Shown one piece after another: positions 1-6,807 of a stretch of DNA of 8,611 nt. Numbering within the stretch: the first letter of the stretch is position 1; each line of letters begins with the position of its first letter. Location of the stretch: contig VGDJ01000051.1 in the NCBI GenBank assembly GCA_016869775.1, forward strand, positions 1-8,611, read 5' to 3'. The DNA comes from Alphaproteobacteria bacterium (GTDB lineage Bacteria > Pseudomonadota > Alphaproteobacteria > Rickettsiales > UBA1997). Both the position numbers and the translations under genes were made by a program. Under the pieces are notes generated by a model. It was given only the letters and a program-made list of their open reading frames with translations, ran no database searches and was not told where the DNA came from.

Positions 1-1015
1 CTTGAATTTGTTGACGAACTTTGCGCATAAAAATTTCTTTATCACCACTTATTTGATCAATTTTATTGATGGCAAATATTAGCGCGCGACCTTCCTTCAA
101 GACTTGTCCTGCTAAAGCCAAATCTTGGTGATCAAGTAAAGAATTTGCATCGATTAATAAGATAATAATTTGTGCAAAACGAATAGCGCGATAACTATCG
201 ATGGTCGAAAGTTTTTCGAGTTTTTGATGTATTGCACTTTTTTTACGAATTCCAGCGGTGTCAATAAATCTAATTTTATAATTTTTGTAATCATAATCGA
301 CCGCAATGGCATCTCGAGTAATTCCAGCTTCAGGACCAACAATAAAGCGATCTTTTTTTAAAACTTTATTTAAAAAACTTGATTTGCCAGCGTTGGGTTT
401 TCCGATCACGGCAATTTGAAATTTATAGTTTGCTACGTTATTTTCGAAATCTTCATCTTCGATTTTTTGATCAAAATCCGAATTAGAATTTGAATTTAAT
501 TCTTCAAAAATTTGCTCGTATTTTTCAATTTCTGGAGCAATTTTTTCATATAAATCACCAAAACCAACTTTATGTTCGGCTGATATTGCAACTGGTTTGC
601 CAAACCCTAATCGATAATATTCTTTTCCAAAAATTTCTTCGTTTAAGTTTTCACATTTATTGGCGATTAATATAGTTGGCTTTTTAATTTTTCTTAGCCA
701 TTCGGCAAAATGATAATCGTCGTTATTTAATCCAAGTTTGCCATCAACTACAAATAAGCATAAATCAGCATCCTCAACCGCATAATGAGTTTGTTCGACC
801 ATTCTTTTTTCAAGTGATTCGTTGGAAATTTGATGCTCCAGTCCTGCGGTATCAATGGCGATAAACTCGAGTGGCCCTAGCTTGCCATGGGCTTCTTTAC
901 GATCTCGAGTAACACCCGGAGTATCATCGGTGATAGCAAAGCTTTTGCCGATAAGTTTGTTAAAAAGTGTTGATTTTCCAACGTTTGGTCGACCAATAAT
1001 TGCAATTCGAAACAT
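1..1015 (-). CDS. der: Ribosome biogenesis GTPase Der (EngA), 3' end beyond the window
   Basis: Essential GTPase with two consecutive G domains that binds the 50S subunit during its maturation in the cytoplasm. My translation of the minus strand from the ATG at 1013-1015 gives 338 uninterrupted residues that run off the left edge. Domain 1 shows GRPNVGKS (8-15), TPGVTRD (32-38), DTAG (55-58) and NKCE (119-122). The Glu in place of Asp in the last motif is, from memory, common in alphaproteobacterial Der. An acidic linker of about 30 residues (170-197) leads to domain 2, with GKPNAGKS (205-212), GITRD (231-235), DTAG (252-255) and NKID (317-320). The end of G domain 2 and the KH-like C-terminal domain lie outside the window. 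The start is fixed by the MFRIAIIGRPNVGKS opening typical of the family. No Shine-Dalgarno sequence precedes it. Upstream lies a decayed transporter operon on the same strand. Confidence 0.97.
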   Translation of the reverse strand, partial: MFRIAIIGRPNVGKSTLFNKLIGKSFAITDDTPGVTRDRKEAHGKLGPLEFIAIDTAGLEHQISNESLEKRMVEQTHYAVEDADLCLFVVDGKLGLNNDDYHFAEWLRKIKKPTILIANKCENLNEEIFGKEYYRLGFGKPVAISAEHKVGFGDLYEKIAPEIEKYEQIFEELNSNSNSDFDQKIEDEDFENNVANYKFQIAVIGKPNAGKSSFLNKVLKKDRFIVGPEAGITRDAIAVDYDYKNYKIRFIDTAGIRKKSAIHQKLEKLSTIDSYRAIRFAQIIILLIDANSLLDHQDLALAGQVLKEGRALIFAINKIDQISGDKEIFMRKVRQQIQ

Positions 1016-1106
1016 AATTTTTGATAAATGTGATTTGGTGCGGAGATAATATTATCAAGCCCTCAATAAAGCAATCTATTCTTTTAACAACATCGATTAA
1101 TATTGT

Positions 1107-1260
1107 TCTATTTTTTATTTCTATGATTATTAAAAATTCTTTTTTGAAATTATTACAAAATTTTTATGATTTTTTTGTAAATGTTCGATATATCTCTGAT
1201 AAGCAATATCGCCAATGATATAAGAATTTATATATTTAAAAAAACTTTAATTTTTTTCAT
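1107..1260 (-). pseudogene. ybdD: Remnant of YbdD/YjiX-family (DUF466) small protein, partner of CstA
   Basis: In one minus-strand frame the region reads IIGDIAYQRYIEHLQKNHKN followed by VIISKKNF and a stop (TAA at 1130-1132). This resembles the short YbdD/YjiX proteins, whose core has the form (I/V)G-x-x-x-Y-x-x-Y-(V/L)-x-H, then H, then a Ser/Thr-x-x-x-FF segment. The probable original ATG is at 1258-1260, giving MKKIKVFLNI. It is in a different frame from the core, so one frameshift lies near 1230-1240. A second shift near 1135 is needed to continue as EFLIIIEIKNR, after which similarity fades near 1107. The family's usual terminal Cys-Cys is not seen. The assignment is supported by position: it directly follows a cstA remnant on the same strand, the normal gene order of this pair. 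The match is short and made by eye, so confidence is moderate. Confidence 0.5.
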
Positions 1261-1263
1261 AAA

Positions 1264-1766
1264 TTAATTTTTAATTTTTTTAAAAAAACTTTTCGAACTG
1301 ATTAAAAAATTATAATTAACAAAATTCACAAAAAGAATTTTACCGTCTTTACGAATTGAACAAAATAAAATTACCATATCCTGAACAGCACCAGCCAAGA
1401 ACGAAACAACCAAAATCCAAATTGTTCAGGGCAAATAACCAAATTGCGAAGCTAAAGTTGGACCAATTAATGAGCCTAGTCTAGCTATTGCGGCAAAGTG
1501 ATGGCCGAAAACAATCCATTTACTAGTCGGAAACAAAATCTGAACAATCATTAATTCTTTGTGCTGGAGTTATTTTGTAGGAATTAACTCGCAAAATTTT
1601 TAAAGTAATCCATAAACTATAAAAACAATTGAATACAAACAAAAGCAACTATAAACCATAATTATGAAACGCTCTCATTTTTAACAAACGCGATTCCTGC
1701 AAATGATGATGCACCAACGATTCCAACTATAATCCATATTAAATAATGCATAAAATTTTTTTTCAT
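1264..1766 (-). pseudogene. cstA: Decayed CstA-family transporter (carbon starvation protein A / pyruvate transporter), N-terminal remnant
   Basis: No long ORF is present, but the minus strand reads as the first ~130 residues of a CstA-family membrane transporter when frames are stitched. The ATG at 1764-1766 opens a hydrophobic segment (HYLIWIIVGIVGASSFAG). A TAA at 1662-1664 and a TAG at 1617-1619 interrupt it; in between is LWFIVAFVCIQLFL. After a frame change it reads VNSYKITPAQRINDCSDFV. A single-base shift near 1527 then gives SKWIVFGHHFAAIA, GPTLASQFGYLP, a TGA (1426-1428, where the family has Gly), and ILVVSFLAGAVQDMVILF followed by SIRKDGK. FGHHFAAIA, GP-x-LA-x-Q-x-GYLP and LAGAVQD are hallmark motifs of CstA. 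Full-length proteins have about 600-700 residues. Here everything after SIRKDGKILF is missing, and the frame stays open only to a TAA at 1264-1266, three bases before the ybdD start. At least two frameshifts, three stops and a large deletion leave it non-functional. Confidence 0.88.
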
Positions 1767-1908
1767 AAAATAAACGAATGTTTTTATTGAATATTTTTAA
1801 AAAACTAATTGAATTTAAGTTTAAAAAATTAAGAATTAATTTGGCCTGTTTTTAGTTTTAATAAAACAAATTTATAAATATTTATTCAAGAATTTTTAGC
1901 GTATCTTC

Positions 1909-3831
1909 ATGGCAGATAAAGCAACCACATCAAGTTTACTCGAAGCTATCAAAAACAAACTCAATAAGTTTGATAGCAAAACATCTATAAATGAAAAACC
2001 GCAAATTTTTCCAAGCAACAATCCAACCGAGCAAGAAAATAAAAATTCAGAAAAAATCTTAGATAAAACTAGCATTAGTTTAAATCTTGACGAATCATTT
2101 AAAAAAATAGATGAAAAAACTTCAAAATCTGCATCAACAAATCAATCCCCACATGAATCAGATCTTGATATTGATGACGAAAGTGTAAATGTAAAAAACT
2201 TTTCACCTAAGGTTTCGGTTGAAAGCAAAATTAAAGAAATTGCAGATGAGGTCAATCTCGAAGAGTTCGAAAATGATGTTGAAGATACTGAATTTTCTGA
2301 TACCAATCAAAATTTAATTGATAATAAAAAACCCGATAATTTATCATCAATCACCAGCGATAAACAAGATGAAAAAAATCAAGACCCAATTGAAATAGAA
2401 TTAATACAACTAGAGAAAGAAATTGCTCAAAAAAAACAACAAAATAAAGATCCTCACAATATTGAATCTAATCAAGATCTTAAAAACTATCTCGATTCAG
2501 AATTTAAAAAAGATGTAGAAGACTTAAACAACCAGATTTCTAATAAAAATCTTTCAAACAATATATTGGAAACAATTAATACCAACTCCGTTGCTAATGT
2601 TACCAATATCAGCTCAACAACGACTACAGATTCTTCATCAAAAAATTTAACTCTTAATCAAAATTTTAACGACAATATTAATTCTCAACAAGAACAAGAT
2701 TATCCCAAAAATTTATCTCAAGATCTACCCGATGTTGATAGCATTGATAAAAATCTATCTTTGCAAACAAATATTGCTCCCGAATTAACTTCTTCAAAAT
2801 TACCAAATGTTTTTGAAAATAAGATTTTTGAAGGGTTTAATAACAATCAAACTGATAGCTTTAATTTTCTTAATAATTTTAGCAAAACATTTTCACCAGC
2901 TCGCGATTATTTAGCAAAAATTTCTCCGAGTTCAAATCAAACAAATTCAGTGCAGATTGATAATCATTCAAATATTTTAGATGAAAAATCATCGGATAAA
3001 AAAACTAATCAAGAATATCAAAATGATGAAAAAATTACAACATCCAATTCTTCATCCAAAACAATAAACCCAGAATCTCAAGATCAAGAAGTTGTAAACA
3101 AAACAGAAACAAGTGAAAAATCAGTTAAAACTCAATCCGAGAACAAATTACCTGAAAATCAAAATATCGACGCTAAACAATTACCTCTTCAAGATAAAAA
3201 CTATGAATTAAAAACAGAAACTGACAAAAATAACTCTAAATCTTCCGAATTTATAGATGATAATTATTTAAAAACGCAGCCGTCTATGCCGTTAAATCAG
3301 GATAATATTTTATCTTCTACAGAAGTTGTTTTTTCAAAAAATTTAGAAAATTCTTATAATTCAAAAATCGATCAATCTCCCAAAATTGATTCTATGTTTG
3401 AATCCAAAATATCTCAAAATAGTGAAAATTTAGTCAATAATTCACAATCTTTAATATCTGATAATTCTGATAAAATTAACATTAACTTTTCATCCTCCAT
3501 CAGCAAACCAAATCAAATAAATGATCTCAAAAATTCTTTAGAAATTTCTAATTTAAACAATGAAGCTAATAAAAATAATATTATTGAAAGAGTAAATTAT
3601 AATCTAATTCACGAAGAAACCATCTATCAGGCTAATAGTTCTATAAAAAAACTTGTTGATGCTAAAAATATGATCAAAAATGTTAATAATTTCGCTCAAA
3701 ACGATATACTCAACAAAATTGCCATTAGTCTTATGGAGCCAAAGTTAGAAAAATGGCTTAATGAAAATCTTCCACAATTGGTTGAAGAGATTGTTAAACA
3801 AGAAATTGATAAAATTGTTCCGAAAGAATAA
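1909..3831 (+). CDS. popZ: PopZ-like polar organizing protein (DUF2497) with a very long disordered region
   Basis: PopZ proteins self-assemble into a cell-pole condensate that anchors chromosome origins through ParB and recruits cell-cycle regulators in Caulobacter. Identity rests on the last ~55 residues. LVDAKNMIKNVNNFA (582-596) leads into ILNKIAISLMEPKLEKWL and NENLPQLVEEIVKQEIDK, matching the family pattern L-x-P-x-L-K-x-W-L-(D/N)-x-NLP-x-(I/L)VE-x-(L/I)V-x-x-EI (Trp at 616). A helix near 556-577 precedes it. Residues 7-22 (TSSLLEAIKNKLNKFD) may stand in for the N-terminal partner-binding helix. Residues ~25-555 have low complexity, rich in Asn, Ser, Lys, Asp, Gln and Glu, with few aromatics except a Phe-rich patch (302-328). 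Two charged segments, 103-125 and 160-210, could form helices. Caulobacter PopZ has 177 residues, so this one is over three times longer. The start is the first ATG, without a Shine-Dalgarno sequence. The gene diverges from the cstA remnant; its promoter should lie in 1767-1908, where I see only A+T-rich sequence and no convincing -35/-10 pair. Confidence 0.88.
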   Translation: MADKATTSSLLEAIKNKLNKFDSKTSINEKPQIFPSNNPTEQENKNSEKILDKTSISLNLDESFKKIDEKTSKSASTNQSPHESDLDIDDESVNVKNFSPKVSVESKIKEIADEVNLEEFENDVEDTEFSDTNQNLIDNKKPDNLSSITSDKQDEKNQDPIEIELIQLEKEIAQKKQQNKDPHNIESNQDLKNYLDSEFKKDVEDLNNQISNKNLSNNILETINTNSVANVTNISSTTTTDSSSKNLTLNQNFNDNINSQQEQDYPKNLSQDLPDVDSIDKNLSLQTNIAPELTSSKLPNVFENKIFEGFNNNQTDSFNFLNNFSKTFSPARDYLAKISPSSNQTNSVQIDNHSNILDEKSSDKKTNQEYQNDEKITTSNSSSKTINPESQDQEVVNKTETSEKSVKTQSENKLPENQNIDAKQLPLQDKNYELKTETDKNNSKSSEFIDDNYLKTQPSMPLNQDNILSSTEVVFSKNLENSYNSKIDQSPKIDSMFESKISQNSENLVNNSQSLISDNSDKININFSSSISKPNQINDLKNSLEISNLNNEANKNNIIERVNYNLIHEETIYQANSSIKKLVDAKNMIKNVNNFAQNDILNKIAISLMEPKLEKWLNENLPQLVEEIVKQEIDKIVPKE

Positions 3832-3887
3832 ATTTTTTAGCCCCAAAATACAAAATCAACAAACTTTATTATTTATAAAATTCAAAA

Positions 3888-5087
3888 TTAATTGAGTTTA
3901 CTAAACTCATTCAATGCATTAGTAATTTTTCTTTGCGCCTCTTTAACATGCCTTTTTTTAATAATAAGTGGGGGAAGGATTCTTATTACATTTTCTCCGG
4001 CCGGAATTGTTAAAATTTTATGTTCTATAAATTTTTTAACTATTTGGTTGTTCTCTATTTTTTCGTTAATTTTAATGCCCAGCATTAGTCCTTCACCCCT
4101 TACTTCATCGATGATATTCGGAAAATCATTTTTAATTTCGATGAGCATATTTTTTAGCAAGAGTCCAATCTTGCAAACATTTTGTAAAAAATTTTTTTTA
4201 AGCATAACCTCCAAAACTGAGTCAGCAACCGCCATAGCTAATGGATTACCGCCATACGTTGTGCCGTGGACACCAAGAGTCATTCCGTCAGAAGCATTTT
4301 TTGTTGCTAAACAAGCCCCCAAGGGAAAACCCCCAGCAATCGCTTTTGCCGTAGATACGATATCTGGCTTAGTTTGATAAAATTCATGAGCGAATAATTT
4401 GCCGGTGCGACCCATTCCACATTGAACTTCATCAAATGCTAATAATAAGTCATTTTCATCGCATAATTTTCTGAGATTTTTAATAAATTCTTTGGATGAG
4501 ACTCTAATCCCTTCTTCGCCTTGAATTGGTTCAATTAATATTCCGGCAGTATTTTTATTAATAGCTTTTCTAACTTCATCGAGATTACCAAACTCAACAT
4601 TATCAAAACCTTCTAACTTAGGTTCAAAACCTTCTAGATATTTTGGTTTAGATGCCGCCGAAATTGTTGCAATTGTTCTGCCATGGAATGCACCTCTAAA
4701 TGTAATAATACGATTTTTGTGTGGCTGACCCTTTACATAAAAATGTCTTCTTATCATCTTAATCGCACATTCAATGCTTTCAGCTCCAGAATTGCAAAAA
4801 AACACAAAATCTGCAAAGCCACTATGTTTAACTAATTTATCAGCATAATTATTGAGTTCTGATGTATTATAAATATTGGAGACATGCCATAATTTTTTAG
4901 CCTGCTTTGTAATAGCTTTGACCATTTTTGTATTACAATGACCGAGTGCGTTAACAGCTATTCCAGCCCCAAAATCAAGATATTTATTATTTTTAGTATA
5001 CAAGTAAACACCTTTGCCTTTTATAAAAATCAGATCAAATCTTTTATGAACAGGAAGCAATTTATTGGAGGTGAAATTATGATCCAT
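3888..5087 (-). CDS. argD: Acetylornithine/succinyldiaminopimelate aminotransferase (class III, PLP-dependent)
   Basis: Cytoplasmic PLP enzyme that transaminates N-acetylornithine in arginine synthesis; ArgD enzymes often also act as DapC on N-succinyl-LL-diaminopimelate precursors. At 399 residues it has normal full length. Visible family features, in order, are the N-terminal YLDFGAGIAVNALGH, the PLP phosphate site FFCNSGAESIECAIK, the aromatic/His segment FRGAFHGRT, IEPIQGEEGI, the cofactor Asp in AFDEVQCGMGRTG, the Schiff-base Lys in STAKAIAGGFPLGA, the HGTTYGGNPLA substrate/cofactor loop, and VRGEGLMLGI. None of the catalytic positions I can check is missing. The ATG at 5085-5087 puts the conserved start in place; no Shine-Dalgarno sequence is seen. 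The gene stands alone, convergent with popZ (56-bp gap) and divergent from coq9, with no other arg or dap gene in the window. I cannot tell from the sequence which substrate is used in this organism. Confidence 0.93.
   Translation of the reverse strand: MDHNFTSNKLLPVHKRFDLIFIKGKGVYLYTKNNKYLDFGAGIAVNALGHCNTKMVKAITKQAKKLWHVSNIYNTSELNNYADKLVKHSGFADFVFFCNSGAESIECAIKMIRRHFYVKGQPHKNRIITFRGAFHGRTIATISAASKPKYLEGFEPKLEGFDNVEFGNLDEVRKAINKNTAGILIEPIQGEEGIRVSSKEFIKNLRKLCDENDLLLAFDEVQCGMGRTGKLFAHEFYQTKPDIVSTAKAIAGGFPLGACLATKNASDGMTLGVHGTTYGGNPLAMAVADSVLEVMLKKNFLQNVCKIGLLLKNMLIEIKNDFPNIIDEVRGEGLMLGIKINEKIENNQIVKKFIEHKILTIPAGENVIRILPPLIIKKRHVKEAQRKITNALNEFSKLN
3893..3909. repeat. 17-bp perfect palindrome at the 3' end of argD, possible weak terminator
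   Basis: TGAGTTTACTAAACTCA is a perfect inverted repeat with one central unpaired base. As RNA it could form a 6-bp stem with a 5-nt loop. It lies inside the last codons of argD (Glu-Phe-Ser-Lys-Leu), just before its stop, and 61 bases after the popZ stop. On the minus strand it is followed by A+T-rich sequence with short U runs, so it may help end argD transcription. The stem is short and A+T-rich, so the terminator role is tentative. Confidence 0.25.
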
Positions 5088-5257
5088 GTATGTCGAATTT
5101 TGTTAATATAAAATTTTTGTTTTTAATTAAAAAAATAAAAATAACCTTAAAAAATAAAGTAAAATTTCAGGTTTATTCCTTAATTAAATCTCTTTTTTAT
5201 TCTCTTTTTTTAAAAAAAATATTATAAAACTATTTATTAAAATAAATTACTTTTTTA
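5088..5257. promoter_or_regulatory. Divergent intergenic region between argD and coq9, presumed to hold both promoters
   Basis: This 170-bp, extremely A+T-rich stretch separates two genes pointing away from each other, so it should carry a promoter for argD and one for the coq9-cvpA-fabG-trxB run. Possible -10 elements are TATTAT at 5220-5225 (plus strand) and TATATT close to the argD start (minus strand), but neither has a convincing -35 element. TTAATTAA occurs twice (5123-5130 and 5180-5187), which is not surprising at this composition. No ORF, tRNA or riboswitch-like structure is evident. Confidence 0.35.
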
Positions 5258-6007
5258 GTGCTTATAGACTCGTTTGAAAACAAACAAAAAATCGTCAATA
5301 ATCTTATCGAAATATCTGAATTTGAAGGTTGGAGTGATCATTCTTTACGTTTAGCTTTCAATAAATCGCAAATTGATGAAAAATATCTAGATATTATTTT
5401 TGAAAACAAAATTTTTAGTGCCATAGAATTTATAACCGAACTGAGACTCCAAAATCTCATAGAATTATGCAAATCTTCATCAGAATTTAACTCTAAAAAA
5501 ATTAGCGAAAAAATTTCTTTTGCTCTATTCAATCTTCTTGATTTTGATAAAAAAAATAAAATTTCTTTTAAAAGATTAATTAACTTTTATGTAAATCCTC
5601 AAAATTTAATATTTTATAAAAATTTTGGACCAAGACCAGCTAAGATGGCTTTTTCTCAATCATATAGAATTGCAGATTTTATATGGAATTTATGCGGTGA
5701 TCAATCAACAGATTTTAATTTTTTTAGCAAAAGACTTATCTTATCAAAAATTATAGTACGATCTTTTATTTATTTTGTTAATGATAGCTCTTCTGATTCT
5801 CAAGCGACAAAAAATTTTATTGAACAACAAATTTTTAAAGTTTTAAAATTCAATAAATATAAAAATATTTCAAAACAAAAATTGAATTTTTTAAAAAATA
5901 AACTTGACGAAATATTGCTTGAACAAAATAATTATCCCAAAAAACTTACGGATCTAATTAGCGAAATTCCTTTTATTCGTTTAATCAAAAAAAACCATTT
6001 CAAATAA
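5258..6007 (+). CDS. coq9: COQ9 family ubiquinone biosynthesis protein
   Basis: COQ9 is a lipid-binding auxiliary protein of ubiquinone synthesis. In mitochondria it binds isoprenoid intermediates at the membrane and presents them to the hydroxylase COQ7; the bacterial members are assumed to act similarly. The 249-residue product has the family's two recognisable regions. One is an N-terminal TetR-like helical part with EGW (23-25), followed by a short helix and the IFEN/FI segment. The other is the core FIWNLCGDQSTDFNFFSKR (141-159) plus SFIYFVNDSS (169-178) and TKNFIEQQIFKVL, matching W-x-x-x-GD-x-S-x-DFN-x-x-x-KR-x-x-L, then D-x-S and T-x-x-F. The start is a GTG at 5258-5260. No ATG lies between it and the conserved region, and the preceding frame is A+T-rich without a ribosome site. 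The C-terminal ~50 residues are Lys/Asn-rich and not recognisable. It is first in a run with cvpA one base downstream, which suggests translational coupling. Confidence 0.85.
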   Translation: MLIDSFENKQKIVNNLIEISEFEGWSDHSLRLAFNKSQIDEKYLDIIFENKIFSAIEFITELRLQNLIELCKSSSEFNSKKISEKISFALFNLLDFDKKNKISFKRLINFYVNPQNLIFYKNFGPRPAKMAFSQSYRIADFIWNLCGDQSTDFNFFSKRLILSKIIVRSFIYFVNDSSSDSQATKNFIEQQIFKVLKFNKYKNISKQKLNFLKNKLDEILLEQNNYPKKLTDLISEIPFIRLIKKNHFK

Positions 6008-6008
6008 C

Positions 6009-6797
6009 ATGTCTAATATTAACACCCTAGATTTAGTTTTTTTTATAACGACATTTTTAATAGTTCTAGTCGCAACATATCGTGGTTTTATAAAAGAATT
6101 TTTTTCAGTCATTAATTGGACAATTGCATTTGCGCTTTCATATCTTTTATCCCCTTTTTTATCAAAATTTTTAGTAAATTACTTTGAGAGCAAATTAATT
6201 TTAAATATTTCAGTTAGAATTGGATTATTTATATTATCATTCATAATTTTTATGTTATTAACCTCAAACTTTGTTGAGGATTTAACATTCTCCTTCAATA
6301 TATATATCAATAAATTTTTTGGAGCTTTTTTTGGTTTTTTTAAATCAATTTTAATTTTTGGGTTAATATATTCTCTTTACAATTGTTTTTTTGATTATGC
6401 TCTAGGCCAAAAACTAATTACCAAAAATACTAACAAAATGCCATCATGGTATACAAACTCTTACTCATCAAGTGTGATTGATTTTGCAGGCGATATAGTT
6501 GATCCTGCGGTTAGAGGTTTTATTGGATTTTTAAAAATAAATTATTCTGAAGTTTTAAAAGTTGATAAAAAGATCGAGAAAAAAATCGAAAACAAATTTA
6601 AATATGATACCCTAAAAGACTTTGAAATGAATGATAGTGTCAATGTTCATCTTCAACAACAGAATCCAAACGAAGTTGATCAAAAAGTACCAGATCAACC
6701 AAAAGTCCAACCAAATTTTAATATTAAAAACGATTCTGGTTACGATAAAAAAGACATTGAAAAAATGCAAAAACTTATCGAAATTATTAACAAATAA
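6009..6797 (+). CDS. cvpA: CvpA family membrane protein with an extended cytoplasmic tail
   Basis: CvpA is a small inner-membrane protein first known for its need in colicin V production; in other bacteria it is linked to envelope stress resistance, and its biochemical role is unclear. Residues 8-26, 32-52, 63-87 and 102-125 form four hydrophobic segments. The family signatures YRGFIKEF (24-31, G-x-x-x-E after the first helix), the Gly-spaced FFGAFFGFFKS helix (103-113) and P-x-W (145-147) before a short amphipathic region are present. The membrane part fits the usual family length of about 160-190 residues. The remaining tail (about 185-262) is charged and Gln/Asn/Pro-rich, ending in a short helix (KKDIEKMQKLIEIINK). 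The start follows the coq9 stop by one base, and fabG begins 10 bases after its end. Many alphaproteobacteria keep cvpA next to purF; that gene is absent here. Confidence 0.87.
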   Translation: MSNINTLDLVFFITTFLIVLVATYRGFIKEFFSVINWTIAFALSYLLSPFLSKFLVNYFESKLILNISVRIGLFILSFIIFMLLTSNFVEDLTFSFNIYINKFFGAFFGFFKSILIFGLIYSLYNCFFDYALGQKLITKNTNKMPSWYTNSYSSSVIDFAGDIVDPAVRGFIGFLKINYSEVLKVDKKIEKKIENKFKYDTLKDFEMNDSVNVHLQQQNPNEVDQKVPDQPKVQPNFNIKNDSGYDKKDIEKMQKLIEIINK

Positions 6798-6807
6798 ATC
6801 ATAAAAT

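Noticed and set aside
154..675. Short open frames on both strands within 154-675
   Set aside because: They overlap the coding sequence of der in other frames; der shows all G motifs.
1021..1218. 65-codon plus-strand open frame between der and popZ
   Set aside because: It is antisense to the ybdD remnant, Leu/Ile/Phe-rich as expected from A+T-rich DNA, with no recognisable motif or ribosome site.
1426..1428. In-frame TGA in the cstA remnant as evidence for TGA read as Trp
   Set aside because: The family has Gly at this place, so GGA to TGA mutation explains it; TAA and TAG stops and frameshifts occur as well, and intact genes use TGG for Trp.
1847..1868. Inverted repeat TGTTTT...AAAACA upstream of popZ as an operator
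   Set aside because: A 6-bp arm with a 10-base loop in such A+T-rich DNA is expected by chance.
3892..4377. 161-codon plus-strand open frame inside argD
   Set aside because: It is the antisense of a strongly supported argD, and its translation has no recognisable family pattern.
5203..5220. T-run followed by A-run as a terminator or hairpin
   Set aside because: Homopolymer A/T pairing has no G+C stem and no loop, and it lies upstream of coq9 rather than after a gene on either strand.
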